Source of the DNA: Methylobacterium ajmalii
Lineage (GTDB): Bacteria; Pseudomonadota; Alphaproteobacteria; Rhizobiales; Beijerinckiaceae
Reading direction: 5' to 3'
Length of the DNA stretch: 49,413 bases
Assembly: GCF_016613415.1 (NCBI RefSeq)
Contig: NZ_JACWCT010000038.1
Span: 1 to 49,413, forward strand
The notes below the pieces were generated by a model. That model saw only the letters and a program-made list of their open reading frames with translations. It was not told where the DNA came from and searched no databases. Below are positions 19,915-29,209 of the stretch, piece by piece (the first letter of the stretch is position 1; each line of letters begins with the position of its first letter). Made by a program: the position numbers and the translations under genes.

Positions 19915-21243
19915 TCAGAACTCCGCCACCTTGCCCCAGGCCGAGGCCTCGAACCGGTCCGGGTGGTAGGGGCGCGGGTCGACGATCGGGTCGGCACCGG
20001 TGACGAGATCGGCGACGAGGTGACCGGCGCCCGGGCCGATGCCGAAGCCGTGGCCGGAGAAGCCCGCCGCCAGGATCAGGCCCGGCACGCCGGTCACCTC
20101 ACCGATCGCCGGCACGCCGTCGGGGGTCGAATCGATATAGCCGGCCCAGGAGGCGGTGATCGTCGTGCCGCGCAGGGCCGGCAGCAGGTCGAGGGCGCGC
20201 CGATGCGTCTCGGCGACGAGGCGCGCGTCGGGCTTCGGATCGAGGACCCGCATCCGCTCCATCGGCGTCTCCTCGTCGAGGCGCCAGCGCGCGGCGGTCT
20301 CGTGCCCGCTGCGCCAGCCGCCGAGGCCGCCCGGCCGCAGGGCGCGCCAGCGCCGGGCGAACATCGGCACGAACTCGCGGGCGAACAGGATCTGCTGGGG
20401 CGTGGGATCGACGCTGGCCCGCCCGCTGATCGCGAGCGTGTGGCCGCCGGTCTCGCCGCGACGGGTCACCGAGATCTCGGCGGTGTGGAGCGCGTCCGGC
20501 AGGCCGGCGACGCTGGGGCCGACCGCCAGGATCGAGGAGCGCACCGCCGATTGCGGGAAGCGGATGCCGAGCTGGCGCACGAACGACGACGCCCAGGCGC
20601 CGCCGGCCATCACCACGGTCTTCGTGCGGATCGTGCCCTTCTCGGTCACGACGGCGCTGACGCGGCCGGCCTCGAGCTCGAGGCCGCGGGCGGCGCAGGC
20701 CTGGTGCACGCTGCCCCCCGCCTTCATCACCCCGCGGGCGACGACCGGCACGGCGCGGGACGGGTCGGCGACGCCGTCGGAGGGCGAGAACACCCCGCCC
20801 TTCCAGCTCCGCCCGGTGGCGCTCGCCCGCGCCTTCGCCTCGCTCTCGCTCAGCATGTGGGTGGTGACGCCTTCGGTCACCGCGAAGTCGCGCCACTTGG
20901 CCCAGCGGGCGATCTCGGCCTCGTCGTTGCTGAGGTAGAGGAGGCCGCAGCGCCGGAAGCCCGGATCCTCGCCGATCTCGGCCGCGAGCCGGTCCCACAA
21001 ATCGAGGCTCTTCGTCGCCATCGGCAGCTCGCGGGCGTCGCGGTTCTGCTGGCGGCACCAGCCCCAGTTGCGGCTCGACTGCTCGGCCCCGACGCGGCCC
21101 TTCTCGACGAGGGCGACGCTGAGACCCCGGCGCGCGAGGTAGTAGGCCGTGAACGTGCCCACGACCCCGCCGCCGATCACCACGACGTCGGCGACGGCCG
21201 GCAGGTCCGGGGTCGTCTCGATCCGGAGGAGAGGTGCTGGCAT
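19915..21243 (-). CDS. FAD-dependent oxidoreductase, DadA/glycine oxidase-like
   Basis: A 442-residue flavoprotein of the DAO family. The N-terminal Rossmann motif is VVVIGGGVVGTFTAYYLARR (about 20-39) followed by the acidic VALVEKG. SSRNWGWCRQQNRD is typical of one amino-acid dehydrogenase subgroup, and a second FAD-contact region lies near the C terminus (LILAAGFSGHGFGIGPGAG). It probably oxidises an amine or D-amino acid; the substrate is unknown. A GGGAG lies upstream of the ATG. It is divergent from ureD across about 165 bases. Confidence 0.88.
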   Translation of the reverse strand: MPAPLLRIETTPDLPAVADVVVIGGGVVGTFTAYYLARRGLSVALVEKGRVGAEQSSRNWGWCRQQNRDARELPMATKSLDLWDRLAAEIGEDPGFRRCGLLYLSNDEAEIARWAKWRDFAVTEGVTTHMLSESEAKARASATGRSWKGGVFSPSDGVADPSRAVPVVARGVMKAGGSVHQACAARGLELEAGRVSAVVTEKGTIRTKTVVMAGGAWASSFVRQLGIRFPQSAVRSSILAVGPSVAGLPDALHTAEISVTRRGETGGHTLAISGRASVDPTPQQILFAREFVPMFARRWRALRPGGLGGWRSGHETAARWRLDEETPMERMRVLDPKPDARLVAETHRRALDLLPALRGTTITASWAGYIDSTPDGVPAIGEVTGVPGLILAAGFSGHGFGIGPGAGHLVADLVTGADPIVDPRPYHPDRFEASAWGKVAEF

Positions 21244-21409
21244 CCGTGGGCTCCCGATGACCCGGGCAGCCTAGCAGGAGTGCCGGCGCGCGGACGCCGG
21301 AGAGCCCGGGGCCGACGGCAGATTCTGCCGCGCGCCGGGCGGCCTGCCGGCATCATCGCGCGTTCGGGGCTTGCCTGCGGGGCCGCCGGCGCGGTCTAAG
21401 CGTGGCTCG

Positions 21410-22324
21410 ATGAGGGCCGTCCGGCCCGCCGGGCTCCCGATGCCGCCATCCACCACCGCTCCCCGTCCCGACGCCGTTTCCGATCCTCTTCGCCGCCAGC
21501 GCTCGATCGGCCACGTCGCGCTCGCCGTCGCCCGGATGCCGGGCGGCGCCACGCGGACCACCGACCTCGGCGAAGCCGGCCCCTTGCGGCTGCGCCTGCC
21601 GCGGCCGGAGCGCGGGCCCGGCGGGATCGGCCCGATGGAGGCGGTGCTCCTCAACAGCGCTGGCGGCATCGCCTGCGGCGACCGCTTCACCGTCGAGGCG
21701 CGGCTCGGCCCGGGGGCCGACCTCGTGCTGACCACCACGGCGGCGGAGAAGATCTACCGCTCGGACGGGCCGGTGACCCGGCTCGACGTCGACCTCGCGC
21801 TCGAACCGGAGGCCGCCCTGGCCTGGCTGCCGCAGGAGACGATCCTGTTCGACGGTGCCCGGCTCGCCCGGAGCTTCTCCGCCGCGATCGACGCGACGGC
21901 GCGGCTCACCCTGTTCGAGGCTCTGGTCTTCGGCCGCGCCGCCAAGGGCGAGGTGGTGCGGGACGGCGCGCTGACCGATTCCTGGCGCATCCGCCGGGCC
22001 GGGCGGCTCGTCTACGCCGACACATTCCGGCTCGATGGCGACATCGCCGCCACCCTCGCCCGGCGGGCGGTGGCCGGCGGCGCCCGGGCGACGGCGACGC
22101 TCCTCCATCTCGCTCCCGACGCCGAGAGCCGGCTCGACCAGGTCCGCGACCTGATCCAGGCGGCCGGTTGCGAGGCGCTGTCCGTCGAGGCCGGGGCGAG
22201 CGCCTGGAACGGCATGCTGGTGCTGCGGCTGCTCGGGCCCGAGATCGGCCCCCTGCGGGCCGCCGCCGCCCGGATCCTCGAAGGGTTTCGCGGGCGGCCG
22301 CTGCCGCGGGTCTGGCAGACCTGA
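21410..22324 (+). CDS. ureD: Urease accessory protein UreD
   Basis: A protein of about 304 residues. UreD forms the UreD-UreF-UreG platform on apo-urease that delivers nickel. Family hallmarks are [41 protein letters not shown] and [16 protein letters not shown]. It is the first gene of the urease cluster. The start is uncertain: ATG at 21410 and a second ATG at 21440 both lack good ribosome binding sites, and the frame is open upstream to a TTG at 21371. ureAB follows after 115 bases. Confidence 0.93.
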   Translation: MRAVRPAGLPMPPSTTAPRPDAVSDPLRRQRSIGHVALAVARMPGGATRTTDLGEAGPLRLRLPRPERGPGGIGPMEAVLLNSAGGIACGDRFTVEARLGPGADLVLTTTAAEKIYRSDGPVTRLDVDLALEPEAALAWLPQETILFDGARLARSFSAAIDATARLTLFEALVFGRAAKGEVVRDGALTDSWRIRRAGRLVYADTFRLDGDIAATLARRAVAGGARATATLLHLAPDAESRLDQVRDLIQAAGCEALSVEAGASAWNGMLVLRLLGPEIGPLRAAAARILEGFRGRPLPRVWQT

Positions 22325-22439
22325 CGGCTCGATTCTTGCTTGCCCGGCCTCGTCGCCGGGGCCGCCCGTACCCGGAAATCTTGCCTCGCGCCCCCGCCTC
22401 GGCGAAGGATGGGGCCCCACCGACCGGAGAGACGCCCCC

Positions 22440-23060
22440 GTGCTGCTGACCCCCCGCGAGAAGGACAAGCTCCTCGTCGCCATGGCGGCGATGGTGGCCC
22501 GCAACCGCCTGGCCCGGGGCGTGAAGCTCAACCACCCGGAGGCGGTGGCGCTGATCACCGACTTCGTGGTCGAGGGCGCCCGCGACGGCCGCACCGTGGC
22601 CGAGCTGATGCGGCTCGGCGCCCAGGTCCTCACCGCCGACCAGGTGATGGAGGGCGTGCCCGAGATGATCCACGACATCCAGGTCGAGGCGACCTTCCCG
22701 GACGGCACCAAGCTCGTCACCGTCCACCACCCGATCCGCGGCACCCCCGCGACCGACGTGCCGGGCGAGGTCACGACCCCGGACGGCGAGATCGTGTTCA
22801 ACGAAGGCGCGCCCCGCACGGTGATCGAGGTCGCCAATACCGGCGACCGGCCGATCCAGGTCGGTTCGCACTACCATTTCTTCGAGGTCAACCCGGCGCT
22901 CCGCTTCGACCGCGACAAGGCCCGGGGCCAGCGCCTCGACATCGCCCCGGGCACGGCCGTGCGCTTCGAGCCCGGTTCGACCCGGGAGGTGGTGCTGATC
23001 CCGATGGGGGGTGGGCGGACGGTGTACGGGTTCCGGGGTGACGTGATGGGGGCGCTGTAG
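22440..23060 (+). CDS. ureAB: Fused urease gamma and beta subunit
   Basis: A 206-residue protein joining two urease subunits. Residues 1-100 are the gamma subunit ([20 protein letters not shown], then [10 protein letters not shown] and [20 protein letters not shown]). From about 108 the beta subunit follows ([34 protein letters not shown]). Separate ureA and ureB genes are usual; fusions occur in some lineages, as in Helicobacter UreA. The start is GTG with GGAGAG eight bases upstream. A 130-bp palindrome and a 449-base gap separate it from ureC, unusually long for a urease operon. Confidence 0.95.
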   Translation: MLLTPREKDKLLVAMAAMVARNRLARGVKLNHPEAVALITDFVVEGARDGRTVAELMRLGAQVLTADQVMEGVPEMIHDIQVEATFPDGTKLVTVHHPIRGTPATDVPGEVTTPDGEIVFNEGAPRTVIEVANTGDRPIQVGSHYHFFEVNPALRFDRDKARGQRLDIAPGTAVRFEPGSTREVVLIPMGGGRTVYGFRGDVMGAL

Positions 23061-23509
23061 GCGACGCGAACCTGCTTTTCCCAACCTTCCACCTCATCCT
23101 GAGGTGTCGGTCGATTGCAAATCGACTGACCTCGAAGGAGGGCTCCAGAAGTCACAGCGATCCATCGAGCCCTCCTTCGAGGTCAGTCCATCGAGATGGA
23201 CTGACACCTCAGGATGAGGTCGAGGATGGGAGATCGAGGTATGGAGGACCGGTGACTCTGCCAGCCGACGCCCATCAGATGCCCGATCGTGCGCCGGGTG
23301 ACCAAGGCTCCCCCATTTCGGGAGACGAGGGACGCGCGCATTCGACGAGGCCCGACACGCTTTTCTCCCTTCGAGACATCGCCCGCCGCGCCCGCGCCAG
23401 GACTGGCCCGCCGGCACCCAGCGCCGACCCGATCGGGGATTATCTCCTGGCCGAGGACGCGCGCACGAAATCCGACTCCTCGACGCCCGCCTGACCGGAC
23501 CCGCCGCCC
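23061..23509. other. Long intergenic region between ureAB and ureC
   Basis: It holds the 130-bp palindrome (23091-23220). After that, an 80-codon open frame starts at GTG 23252 with GGAGG four bases upstream and ends at 23494. The hypothetical product resembles nothing I recognise, so it is not called a gene. The last 15 bases before ureC show no strong ribosome binding site. Confidence 0.5.
23091..23220. repeat. Palindromic repeat element with internal sub-hairpins, inside the urease operon
   Basis: Left arm 23091-23145 (starting ACCTCATCCTGAGGTGTC) and right arm 23167-23220 are inverted copies around a 21-base centre. Both ends match perfectly, and the inner ends read CCTCGAAGGAGGGCTC and its complement. 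In the middle of each arm is a private hairpin: GTCGAT/ATCGAC on the left, CAGTCCAT/ATGGACTG on the right. The overall shape is a cloverleaf or cruciform. The core resembles palindromic repeats widely seen in Hyphomicrobiales genomes. Confidence 0.85.
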
Positions 23510-25237
23510 ATGTCCAACACCCCCAAGCCCGCCAGCCTCCCCCGCGCCGCCTACGCGGCGATGTTCGGGCCGACCAAGGGCGACCGCATCCGCCTCGCCG
23601 ACACCTCGCTCGTCATCGAGGTCGAGCAGGACCACACCCGCTACGGCGAGGAGGTGAAGTTCGGCGGCGGCAAGGTGATCCGCGACGGGATGGGGCAGAG
23701 CCAGGCGAGCAATGCCGGCGGCGCCGTCGACACGGTCATCACCAACGCGGTGGTGCTGGACCATTGGGGCATCGTGAAATGCGATGTCGGGCTCAAGGGC
23801 GGGCGGATCGCGGCTTTGGGCAAGGCCGGCAACCCGGACATCCAGGACGGCGTCACCATCGTGGTCGGGCCGGGCACCGAGGTGATCGCGGGCGAGGGCA
23901 AGATCCTCACCGCCGGCGGGTTCGACAGCCATATCCACTTCATCTGCCCGCAGCAGATCGACGAGGCGCTGAATTCCGGCATCACCACGATGCTCGGCGG
24001 CGGCACGGGGCCGGCCCACGGCACCTTCGCCACCACCTGCACCCCCGGCCCCTGGCACATCGCCCGGATGATCGAGGCGGCGGACGCCTTCCCGATGAAC
24101 CTGGCGTTTGCCGGCAAGGGCAACGCCTCGAAGCCCGACAGCCTGGAGGAAATGATCCGGGCCGGCGCCTGCGCGCTCAAGCTGCACGAGGATTGGGGCA
24201 CCACCCCCGCGGCGATCGATTGCTGCCTGTCGGTGGCCGACGCCCACGACATCCAGGTGATGATCCACACCGACACGCTCAACGAATCGGGCTTCGTCGA
24301 GGACACGATCGCGGCGTTCAAGGGCCGCACCATCCACGCCTTCCACACGGAAGGAGCGGGCGGCGGCCACGCGCCGGACATCATCAAGGTGGCGGGGCTG
24401 GCGAACGTGCTGCCCTCCTCCACCAACCCGACGCGGCCGTTCACCCGCAACACCATCGACGAGCATCTCGACATGCTGATGGTGTGCCACCACCTCGACC
24501 CGTCGATTCCCGAGGACCTCGCCTTCGCCGAGAGCCGGATCCGCAAGGAGACGATCGCCGCCGAGGACATCCTGCACGACATCGGCGCGCTCTCGATGAT
24601 GTCGTCGGACAGTCAGGCGATGGGCCGGGTCGGCGAGGTCATCATCCGCACCTGGCAGACCGCCGACAAGATGAAGCGCCAGCGCGGTGCGCTGCCGGGC
24701 GATGCGTCCGGCAACGACAACGCCCGGGCCAAGCGCTACGTCGCCAAGTACACGATCAACCCGGCCATCGCCCACGGCATCTCGCGGCACGTCGGCTCGG
24801 TCGAGGTCGGCAAGCTCGCCGATCTGGTGCTGTGGTCGCCGGCCTTCTTCGGGGTGAAGCCGGACCTGATCGTCAAGGGCGGGGCCATCGCGGCCGCCCC
24901 GATGGGCGACCCCAACGCCTCGATCCCGACGCCGCAGCCGGTGCATTACCGCCCGATGTTCGGCGCGTTCGGCCGGGTGCCGGCCTCGACGGCGCTCACC
25001 TTCGTGTCGAAGGCCGCGATCGAGGCGGGGCTTCGCGAAAAACTCGGCGTGTCGAAGCAGCTCGTCGCGGTCGAGAACGTGCGCGGCGGGATCTCGAAGA
25101 AGAGCATGATCCACAACGACGCCACCCCGGTGATCGAGGTCGACCCCGAGACCTACGACGTGCGCGCCGACGGCGAATTGCTGGTCTGCGAGCCCGCCGA
25201 GGTGCTGCCGATGGCGCAGCGCTACTTCCTGTTCTGA
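23510..25237 (+). CDS. ureC: Urease alpha (catalytic) subunit
   Basis: The 575-residue catalytic subunit hydrolyses urea to ammonia and carbamate. All nickel ligands are present: His141 and His143 (SHIHFI), carbamylated Lys224 ([10 protein letters not shown]), His253 (MIHTD), His279 (AFHTEG) and Asp367 (SSDSQA). The flap has Cys326-His327 (MVCHHLD). Numbering is seven above the Klebsiella enzyme. It should be active once nickel is loaded by UreD/E/F/G. The start ATG has little ribosome binding site. A DUF29 gene begins 30 bases after its stop. Confidence 0.97.
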   Translation: MSNTPKPASLPRAAYAAMFGPTKGDRIRLADTSLVIEVEQDHTRYGEEVKFGGGKVIRDGMGQSQASNAGGAVDTVITNAVVLDHWGIVKCDVGLKGGRIAALGKAGNPDIQDGVTIVVGPGTEVIAGEGKILTAGGFDSHIHFICPQQIDEALNSGITTMLGGGTGPAHGTFATTCTPGPWHIARMIEAADAFPMNLAFAGKGNASKPDSLEEMIRAGACALKLHEDWGTTPAAIDCCLSVADAHDIQVMIHTDTLNESGFVEDTIAAFKGRTIHAFHTEGAGGGHAPDIIKVAGLANVLPSSTNPTRPFTRNTIDEHLDMLMVCHHLDPSIPEDLAFAESRIRKETIAAEDILHDIGALSMMSSDSQAMGRVGEVIIRTWQTADKMKRQRGALPGDASGNDNARAKRYVAKYTINPAIAHGISRHVGSVEVGKLADLVLWSPAFFGVKPDLIVKGGAIAAAPMGDPNASIPTPQPVHYRPMFGAFGRVPASTALTFVSKAAIEAGLREKLGVSKQLVAVENVRGGISKKSMIHNDATPVIEVDPETYDVRADGELLVCEPAEVLPMAQRYFLF

Positions 25238-25267
25238 GGTAGAATGACCGGGCAGGAGGGATCCGCC

Positions 25268-25753
25268 ATGCCCAAGCTCGCCGAGCGGCAGGCGCCGGAG
25301 GCCGGCGTCTCGCCCGAGACCGACTATTTTCTCTGGACGCAAGGACAGGCCGCGCTGATCCGGGCCGGCCGCTGGGCCGCGCTCGATCGCGAGGCTCTGG
25401 CCGAGGAGATTGCCGATTTGGGCGGGTCGCAGAAATCCGAGATCCGCTCCCGCCTGACCGTCCTGCTGCATCACCTGCTGAAATGGGAATTCCAGCCGCA
25501 GCAGCGGAAGTATGGCTGGCGCGCCACCATCGTCGAGCAGCGCGTGAGCCTGGACGACGTGGTGACGATGAGCCCGAGCCTGCGGGCCTGGCCGGCGGAG
25601 GTTCTGGCCAAGGCCTATCGCCTCGCCCGGGTGCGGGCGGCGGACGAGACCAGCCTGCCGGAGCGGAGCTTTCCGCCGGATTGCCCCTACACGCTGTCGC
25701 AGATCCTCGACGAACGGTTCTATCCGGGTCCGGACGAGCCGGACGTCGTCTGA
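25268..25753 (+). CDS. DUF29 family protein inside the urease operon
   Basis: A 161-residue protein matching the DUF29 pattern: TDYFLWTQGQAALIRAGRW at the start, ALAEEIADLGGSQKSEIRSR, LLHHLLKWEFQP, then YPYT-like and LPERSFPPDCPYTLSQILD near the end. The function of DUF29 is unknown; members are abundant in cyanobacteria and Methylobacterium. The ATG at 25268 has AGGAGG eight bases upstream and is preferred over an earlier ATG at 25244. It fits between ureC (30 bases upstream) and ureE (29 bases downstream) on the same strand, so it is almost certainly co-transcribed with them. Confidence 0.85.
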   Translation: MPKLAERQAPEAGVSPETDYFLWTQGQAALIRAGRWAALDREALAEEIADLGGSQKSEIRSRLTVLLHHLLKWEFQPQQRKYGWRATIVEQRVSLDDVVTMSPSLRAWPAEVLAKAYRLARVRAADETSLPERSFPPDCPYTLSQILDERFYPGPDEPDVV

Positions 25754-25782
25754 CGCTCACTGAACGGAACCCGGCCCTCCCC

Positions 25783-26295
25783 ATGATCCGCGCCACCCGC
25801 GTCATCCGCCGCGACGCCCTCGGCTCCGGCGAGATCGTCGACCGCATCGTGCTCGATTCCGGCGACCGCCACCGCCGCCGCATGGCGATGCGGGGCGTCG
25901 GCGGCCTCGCCTTCCTGCTCGACCTCCCCGAGCCGATCGTCCTCGACGACGGCGACGCGCTCCGTCTCGATGACGGACGCCTGGTCTGGGTCGAGGCGGC
26001 GCCGGAAAGACTGCTGGAGATCCGCGCCGCTACCGACCACGCCCTCAAGCGCCTGATCTGGCACATCGGCAACCGGCACATCCCGGCCGAGATCGGCACC
26101 GACGCGCTCTGGATCGCCCACGACCACGTGCTCGCCGCGATGGTGGAGGGCTTGGGGGGCACCGCGACCCCGGTCGAGCGGCCGTTCCGGCCCGAAGGAG
26201 GGGCCTATGCAGGTGGGCATGCCCAAGGTCACGGGCACGACCACGACCACGGTCACCACCACCACGGCCATTCGCACGACCATTCCCATGGCTGA
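25783..26295 (+). CDS. ureE: Urease nickel metallochaperone UreE
   Basis: A 170-residue protein with an N-terminal UreE domain ([18 protein letters not shown]) and a C-terminal metal-binding domain ([33 protein letters not shown]). The tail (about 146-170) is strongly His-rich, with repeated [14 protein letters not shown] runs that bind extra nickel. UreE brings Ni to the UreD-F-G complex. Its stop overlaps the ureF start by 8 bases (ATGGCTGA), indicating translational coupling. Confidence 0.94.
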   Translation: MIRATRVIRRDALGSGEIVDRIVLDSGDRHRRRMAMRGVGGLAFLLDLPEPIVLDDGDALRLDDGRLVWVEAAPERLLEIRAATDHALKRLIWHIGNRHIPAEIGTDALWIAHDHVLAAMVEGLGGTATPVERPFRPEGGAYAGGHAQGHGHDHDHGHHHHGHSHDHSHG

Positions 26296-26974
26296 GCGCG
26301 TTCCGGACGCCCTCTTGCTGCTCGCCTGGCTCTCGCCGGGCTATCCGGTGGGGGCCTACGCCTACTCGCACGGCCTCGAATGGGCGGTGGAGGCCGGCGA
26401 CGTGCGCGACGAGGCGTCCTTGCGCGACTGGCTCGCCGACGTGCTGGACCACGGCGCCGGCCGCAGCGACGCGATTCTGGCCGCCCACGCCCACCGGGCC
26501 GCCGCAGTTGGCGACGCCGATGCGCTGGTGGCGGTGAACGACCTCGCCCTCGCGCTCAGCCCCTCGCGCGAGTTGCACCTCGAGACCAGCCAGCAGGGCC
26601 GCTCGTTCCTCGATGCCACCCGGGCCGCCTGGGACGTGCCGGGCCTCGCCAACCTCGCAGGCCGGCTCGACGGACCAGTGGCCTATCCGGTCGCGGTCGG
26701 CGCGGCTGCCGGCGCCCACGGGCTCGATCGCGGCACGGTGCTGGCGGCCTATCTCGCGGCCTTCCTGCAGAACCTCGTCTCAGCCTCGCTGCGCCTTGCC
26801 CCGGTCGGCCAGACCGCCGGCACGCGGGTGGTCGCCGCCCTGATGCCGCGGGCGGCGGCCCTCGCGCGCGCCGTGGAGGATCTGCCCCTCGACGAGGCCG
26901 GCACCGCGACGCTACGGCTCGACCTCGGCTCGTTCCGGCACGAGACGCAGTACACGCGGATCTTTCGGTCATAA
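26288..26974 (+). CDS. ureF: Urease accessory protein UreF
   Basis: A 228-residue protein. [20 protein letters not shown] at the start, [14 protein letters not shown] in the middle and [14 protein letters not shown] at the C terminus are canonical UreF features. UreF bridges UreD and the GTPase UreG and gates nickel insertion. It is translationally coupled to ureE. ureG normally follows directly, but here coding ends and an AT-rich, repeat-containing gap starts. Confidence 0.93.
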   Translation: MAERVPDALLLLAWLSPGYPVGAYAYSHGLEWAVEAGDVRDEASLRDWLADVLDHGAGRSDAILAAHAHRAAAVGDADALVAVNDLALALSPSRELHLETSQQGRSFLDATRAAWDVPGLANLAGRLDGPVAYPVAVGAAAGAHGLDRGTVLAAYLAAFLQNLVSASLRLAPVGQTAGTRVVAALMPRAAALARAVEDLPLDEAGTATLRLDLGSFRHETQYTRIFRS

Positions 26975-27534
26975 CACTGTTAAACTACATGAACAATATA
27001 TAACAAATAATTTATTAGATGCATTCGTCGACATTCAATGTCTGTCGATCGTTTGTGACAATTATTCCCCACCCTGCGGCATGACTGCCAGGTGAGCGGA
27101 GAAGGCGCGGACTTCCCCTCTCCCCGCGGGCGGGGAGAGGCCCGATGACCCCTTGTCGGGTCATCGGGGAGCCCACCGGGCGAGGGTGAGGGGGTGTTTC
27201 CGGAGAAGACAAATCCGGCATCACCCCCTCACCCTCGCTCCGGCTGCGCCTGCGCTCCTTTCGCCCCCGGCAAGGGGGGCGAAAGCCTCTCCCCGCCCGC
27301 GGGGAGAGGGGATTTCCTGCGCCATTCTTTTCCCGGACAGCCCTGCCTCTGCGCGGGAGGGCCGATCGCGAGCGATCGGTGATCGATCCCCTCCCGCACG
27401 CGATGCCGCACCCGAGGCCAGGTCGGGACCCGTCCAGCCCCCGGAACGTTTGGTGAGCAATCACGTCGCGGCCCAACGGCCGAGGCGGCATCGGCGCCCG
27501 TGCGCCGTCACCTCGCCCCAGGCCGGGAGGTACC
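26975..27534. other. AT-rich and repeat-filled junction after ureF
   Basis: The first 85 bases (26975-27060) are far more AT-rich than anything else here, with runs such as AATATATAACAAATAATTTA. Then comes the large GC-rich palindrome (27115-27311). A short perfect inverted repeat CCGATCGC/GCGATCGG lies near 27362-27379. No gene is seen, and no ureG. The promoter of the paoABC operon probably lies in the last 150 bases. Confidence 0.6.
27115..27311. repeat. Large GC-rich palindromic element, copy A
   Basis: The outer arms, 27115-27140 (starting CCCCTCTCCCCGCGGGCGGG) and 27286-27311, are perfectly complementary over 26 bases. An inner pair, GCGAGGGTGAGGGGGTG (27180-27196) and its complement (27222-27238), is also perfect. 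Between outer and inner stems each side has a private hairpin (GATGACCC/GGGTCATC on the left, CTTTCGCCCCC/GGGGGGCGAAAG on the right). A second copy is at 46624-46817. The family looks like an intergenic repeat common in GC-rich alphaproteobacteria. Confidence 0.85.
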
Positions 27535-28206
27535 ATGGACAACTCGGATTCTGCGCCGCGGCTCACGCGCCGGAGCGTTCTGGAGAGCGGCGTCGCCGCG
27601 GCGGCCGTGCTGGGCTTTGCCGGGCGCGCCCAGGCGGCGACCCCGCCCGCCGCGACGCCGCCGGCCCTCGCCGCCGAGCCGGCGACGCCCCGGATGCCGG
27701 TGACCCTCCGGGTCAACGGCCAGGCCCGGCCCCTCGAGATCGACCCGCGCACCACGCTCCTCGATGCCCTGCGCGAGCGCATCGGCCTCACCGGCTCGAA
27801 GAAGGGCTGCGACCACGGCCAGTGCGGGGCCTGCACGGTGCTGGTCAACGGACGTCGGATCAATGCCTGCCTGACGCTCGCGGTGATGCACGAGGGCGAC
27901 GAGATCAAGACGATCGAGGGGCTGGCCGACGGCGACCACCTGCACCCGCTCCAGGCCGCGTTCGTGAAGCATGACGGGTTCCAGTGCGGCTACTGCACGC
28001 CCGGCCAGATCTGCTCGGCCGCCGGCATGCTCGACGAGGCCAAGGCCGGCTGGCCCAGCACCGTGACCAAGGACCTGACCGAGACGGTCGCGCTCACCGA
28101 CGCGGAGATCCGCGAGCGGATGAGCGGCAACATCTGCCGCTGCGCCGCCTATCCCAACATCGTCGCGGCGATCCGGGATGCCGGCGGCCCTGCGACCCGG
28201 CTCTGA
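27535..28206 (+). CDS. paoA: Periplasmic aldehyde oxidoreductase, [2Fe-2S] subunit (PaoA/YagT-like)
   Basis: A 223-residue protein with a twin-arginine signal (LTRRSVLE, then a hydrophobic stretch ending GRAQAA, about 1-35). The plant-type [2Fe-2S] cluster has KKGCDHGQCGACTVLVNG with a later Cys in RINAC. The helical second cluster domain has FQCGYCTPGQ and GNICRCAAY. It is the electron-transfer subunit of a molybdenum aldehyde dehydrogenase of the PaoABC type exported by Tat. GGGAGG precedes the ATG, and the FAD subunit starts 12 bases after the stop. Confidence 0.9.
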   Translation: MDNSDSAPRLTRRSVLESGVAAAAVLGFAGRAQAATPPAATPPALAAEPATPRMPVTLRVNGQARPLEIDPRTTLLDALRERIGLTGSKKGCDHGQCGACTVLVNGRRINACLTLAVMHEGDEIKTIEGLADGDHLHPLQAAFVKHDGFQCGYCTPGQICSAAGMLDEAKAGWPSTVTKDLTETVALTDAEIRERMSGNICRCAAYPNIVAAIRDAGGPATRL

Positions 28207-28218
28207 GGGGAGCGACCG

Positions 28219-29187
28219 ATGAAAGCTTTCACCTACGAGCGGCCCGCCACCGTGGCCGACGCCGCCAGGGCTGTCGCCGGACAGCCCAATGCCCGCTTCA
28301 TCGCCGGGGGCACCAACCTCCTCGACCTGATGAAGCTGCAGATCGAGACGCCGACCCACCTCGTCGACGTCAACCGCCTGCCGCTCGACCGGATCGAGGC
28401 GACGTCCGACGGCGGCCTGCGCATCGGCGCAATGGTGCGCAACTCCGATCTCGCCGCCGACGAGCGGGTGCGGCGCGATTACGGCGTGCTCTCGCGCGCG
28501 CTGCTCGCCGGCGCCTCGGGCCAGCTGCGCAACAAGGCGACCACCGCCGGCAACCTGCTCCAGCGCACCCGCTGCCCGTATTTCTACGACACCGCGATGC
28601 CCTGCAACAAACGCCAGCCCGGCTCCGGCTGCTCGGCGATTCAGGGGTTCACCCGCATCCTGGCGGTGGTCGGCACGTCGGACCAGTGCATCGCCACCCA
28701 CCCCTCCGACATGGCGGTCGCCATGCGGGCGCTCGACGCCACGGTCGAGACGGTGGCGCCCGACGGGGCCGAGCGGCAGATCCCGATCGCCGACTTCCAC
28801 CGCCTGCCGGGCAACACGCCGCAGGTCGAGACCGCGCTCGCGCCCGGCGAGATCGTCACCGCCGTGACGCTGCCCACGCCGGTGAAGGGCCGGCACGTCT
28901 ACCGCAAGGTGCGCGACCGGGCCTCCTACGCCTTCGCCCTCGTGTCGGTGGCGGCGGTGATCGAGGCGGAGGGCGACACGATCCGCTCGGCCCGCCTTGC
29001 CTTCGGCGGGCTCGCCCCCAAGCCCTGGCGGGTGGCCGAGGCGGAAGCCGCGCTCGTGCGCGAGGGCGTCGCGGCTGCCGGCGAGGCGGCGCTCAAGGGC
29101 GCCCGCGGCTACGGCGCCAACGACTTCAAGATCCCGCTCGCCAAGCGCACCCTCGCGGCCACCGTCGCCGACGCCCTGCGCGCCTGA
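28219..29187 (+). CDS. paoB: Aldehyde oxidoreductase FAD-binding subunit (PaoB/YagS-like)
   Basis: A 322-residue FAD_binding_5 protein. [15 protein letters not shown] binds FAD pyrophosphate. The insertion with [20 protein letters not shown] and a further Cys in [13 protein letters not shown] supplies four cysteines for the extra [4Fe-4S] cluster that distinguishes PaoB from ordinary xanthine dehydrogenase subunits. It has no signal of its own, consistent with Tat export on the PaoA subunit. It lies 12 bases after paoA and 22 before paoC. Confidence 0.92.
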   Translation: MKAFTYERPATVADAARAVAGQPNARFIAGGTNLLDLMKLQIETPTHLVDVNRLPLDRIEATSDGGLRIGAMVRNSDLAADERVRRDYGVLSRALLAGASGQLRNKATTAGNLLQRTRCPYFYDTAMPCNKRQPGSGCSAIQGFTRILAVVGTSDQCIATHPSDMAVAMRALDATVETVAPDGAERQIPIADFHRLPGNTPQVETALAPGEIVTAVTLPTPVKGRHVYRKVRDRASYAFALVSVAAVIEAEGDTIRSARLAFGGLAPKPWRVAEAEAALVREGVAAAGEAALKGARGYGANDFKIPLAKRTLAATVADALRA

Positions 29188-29209
29188 TCGCCGACATCGG
29201 AGAACAGCC

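Noticed and set aside
23252..23494. 80-codon open frame between the urease palindrome and ureC
   Set aside because: It has a GTG start with GGAGG very close, but the product is low-complexity and matches nothing I recognise. In such GC-rich DNA short open frames are expected by chance.
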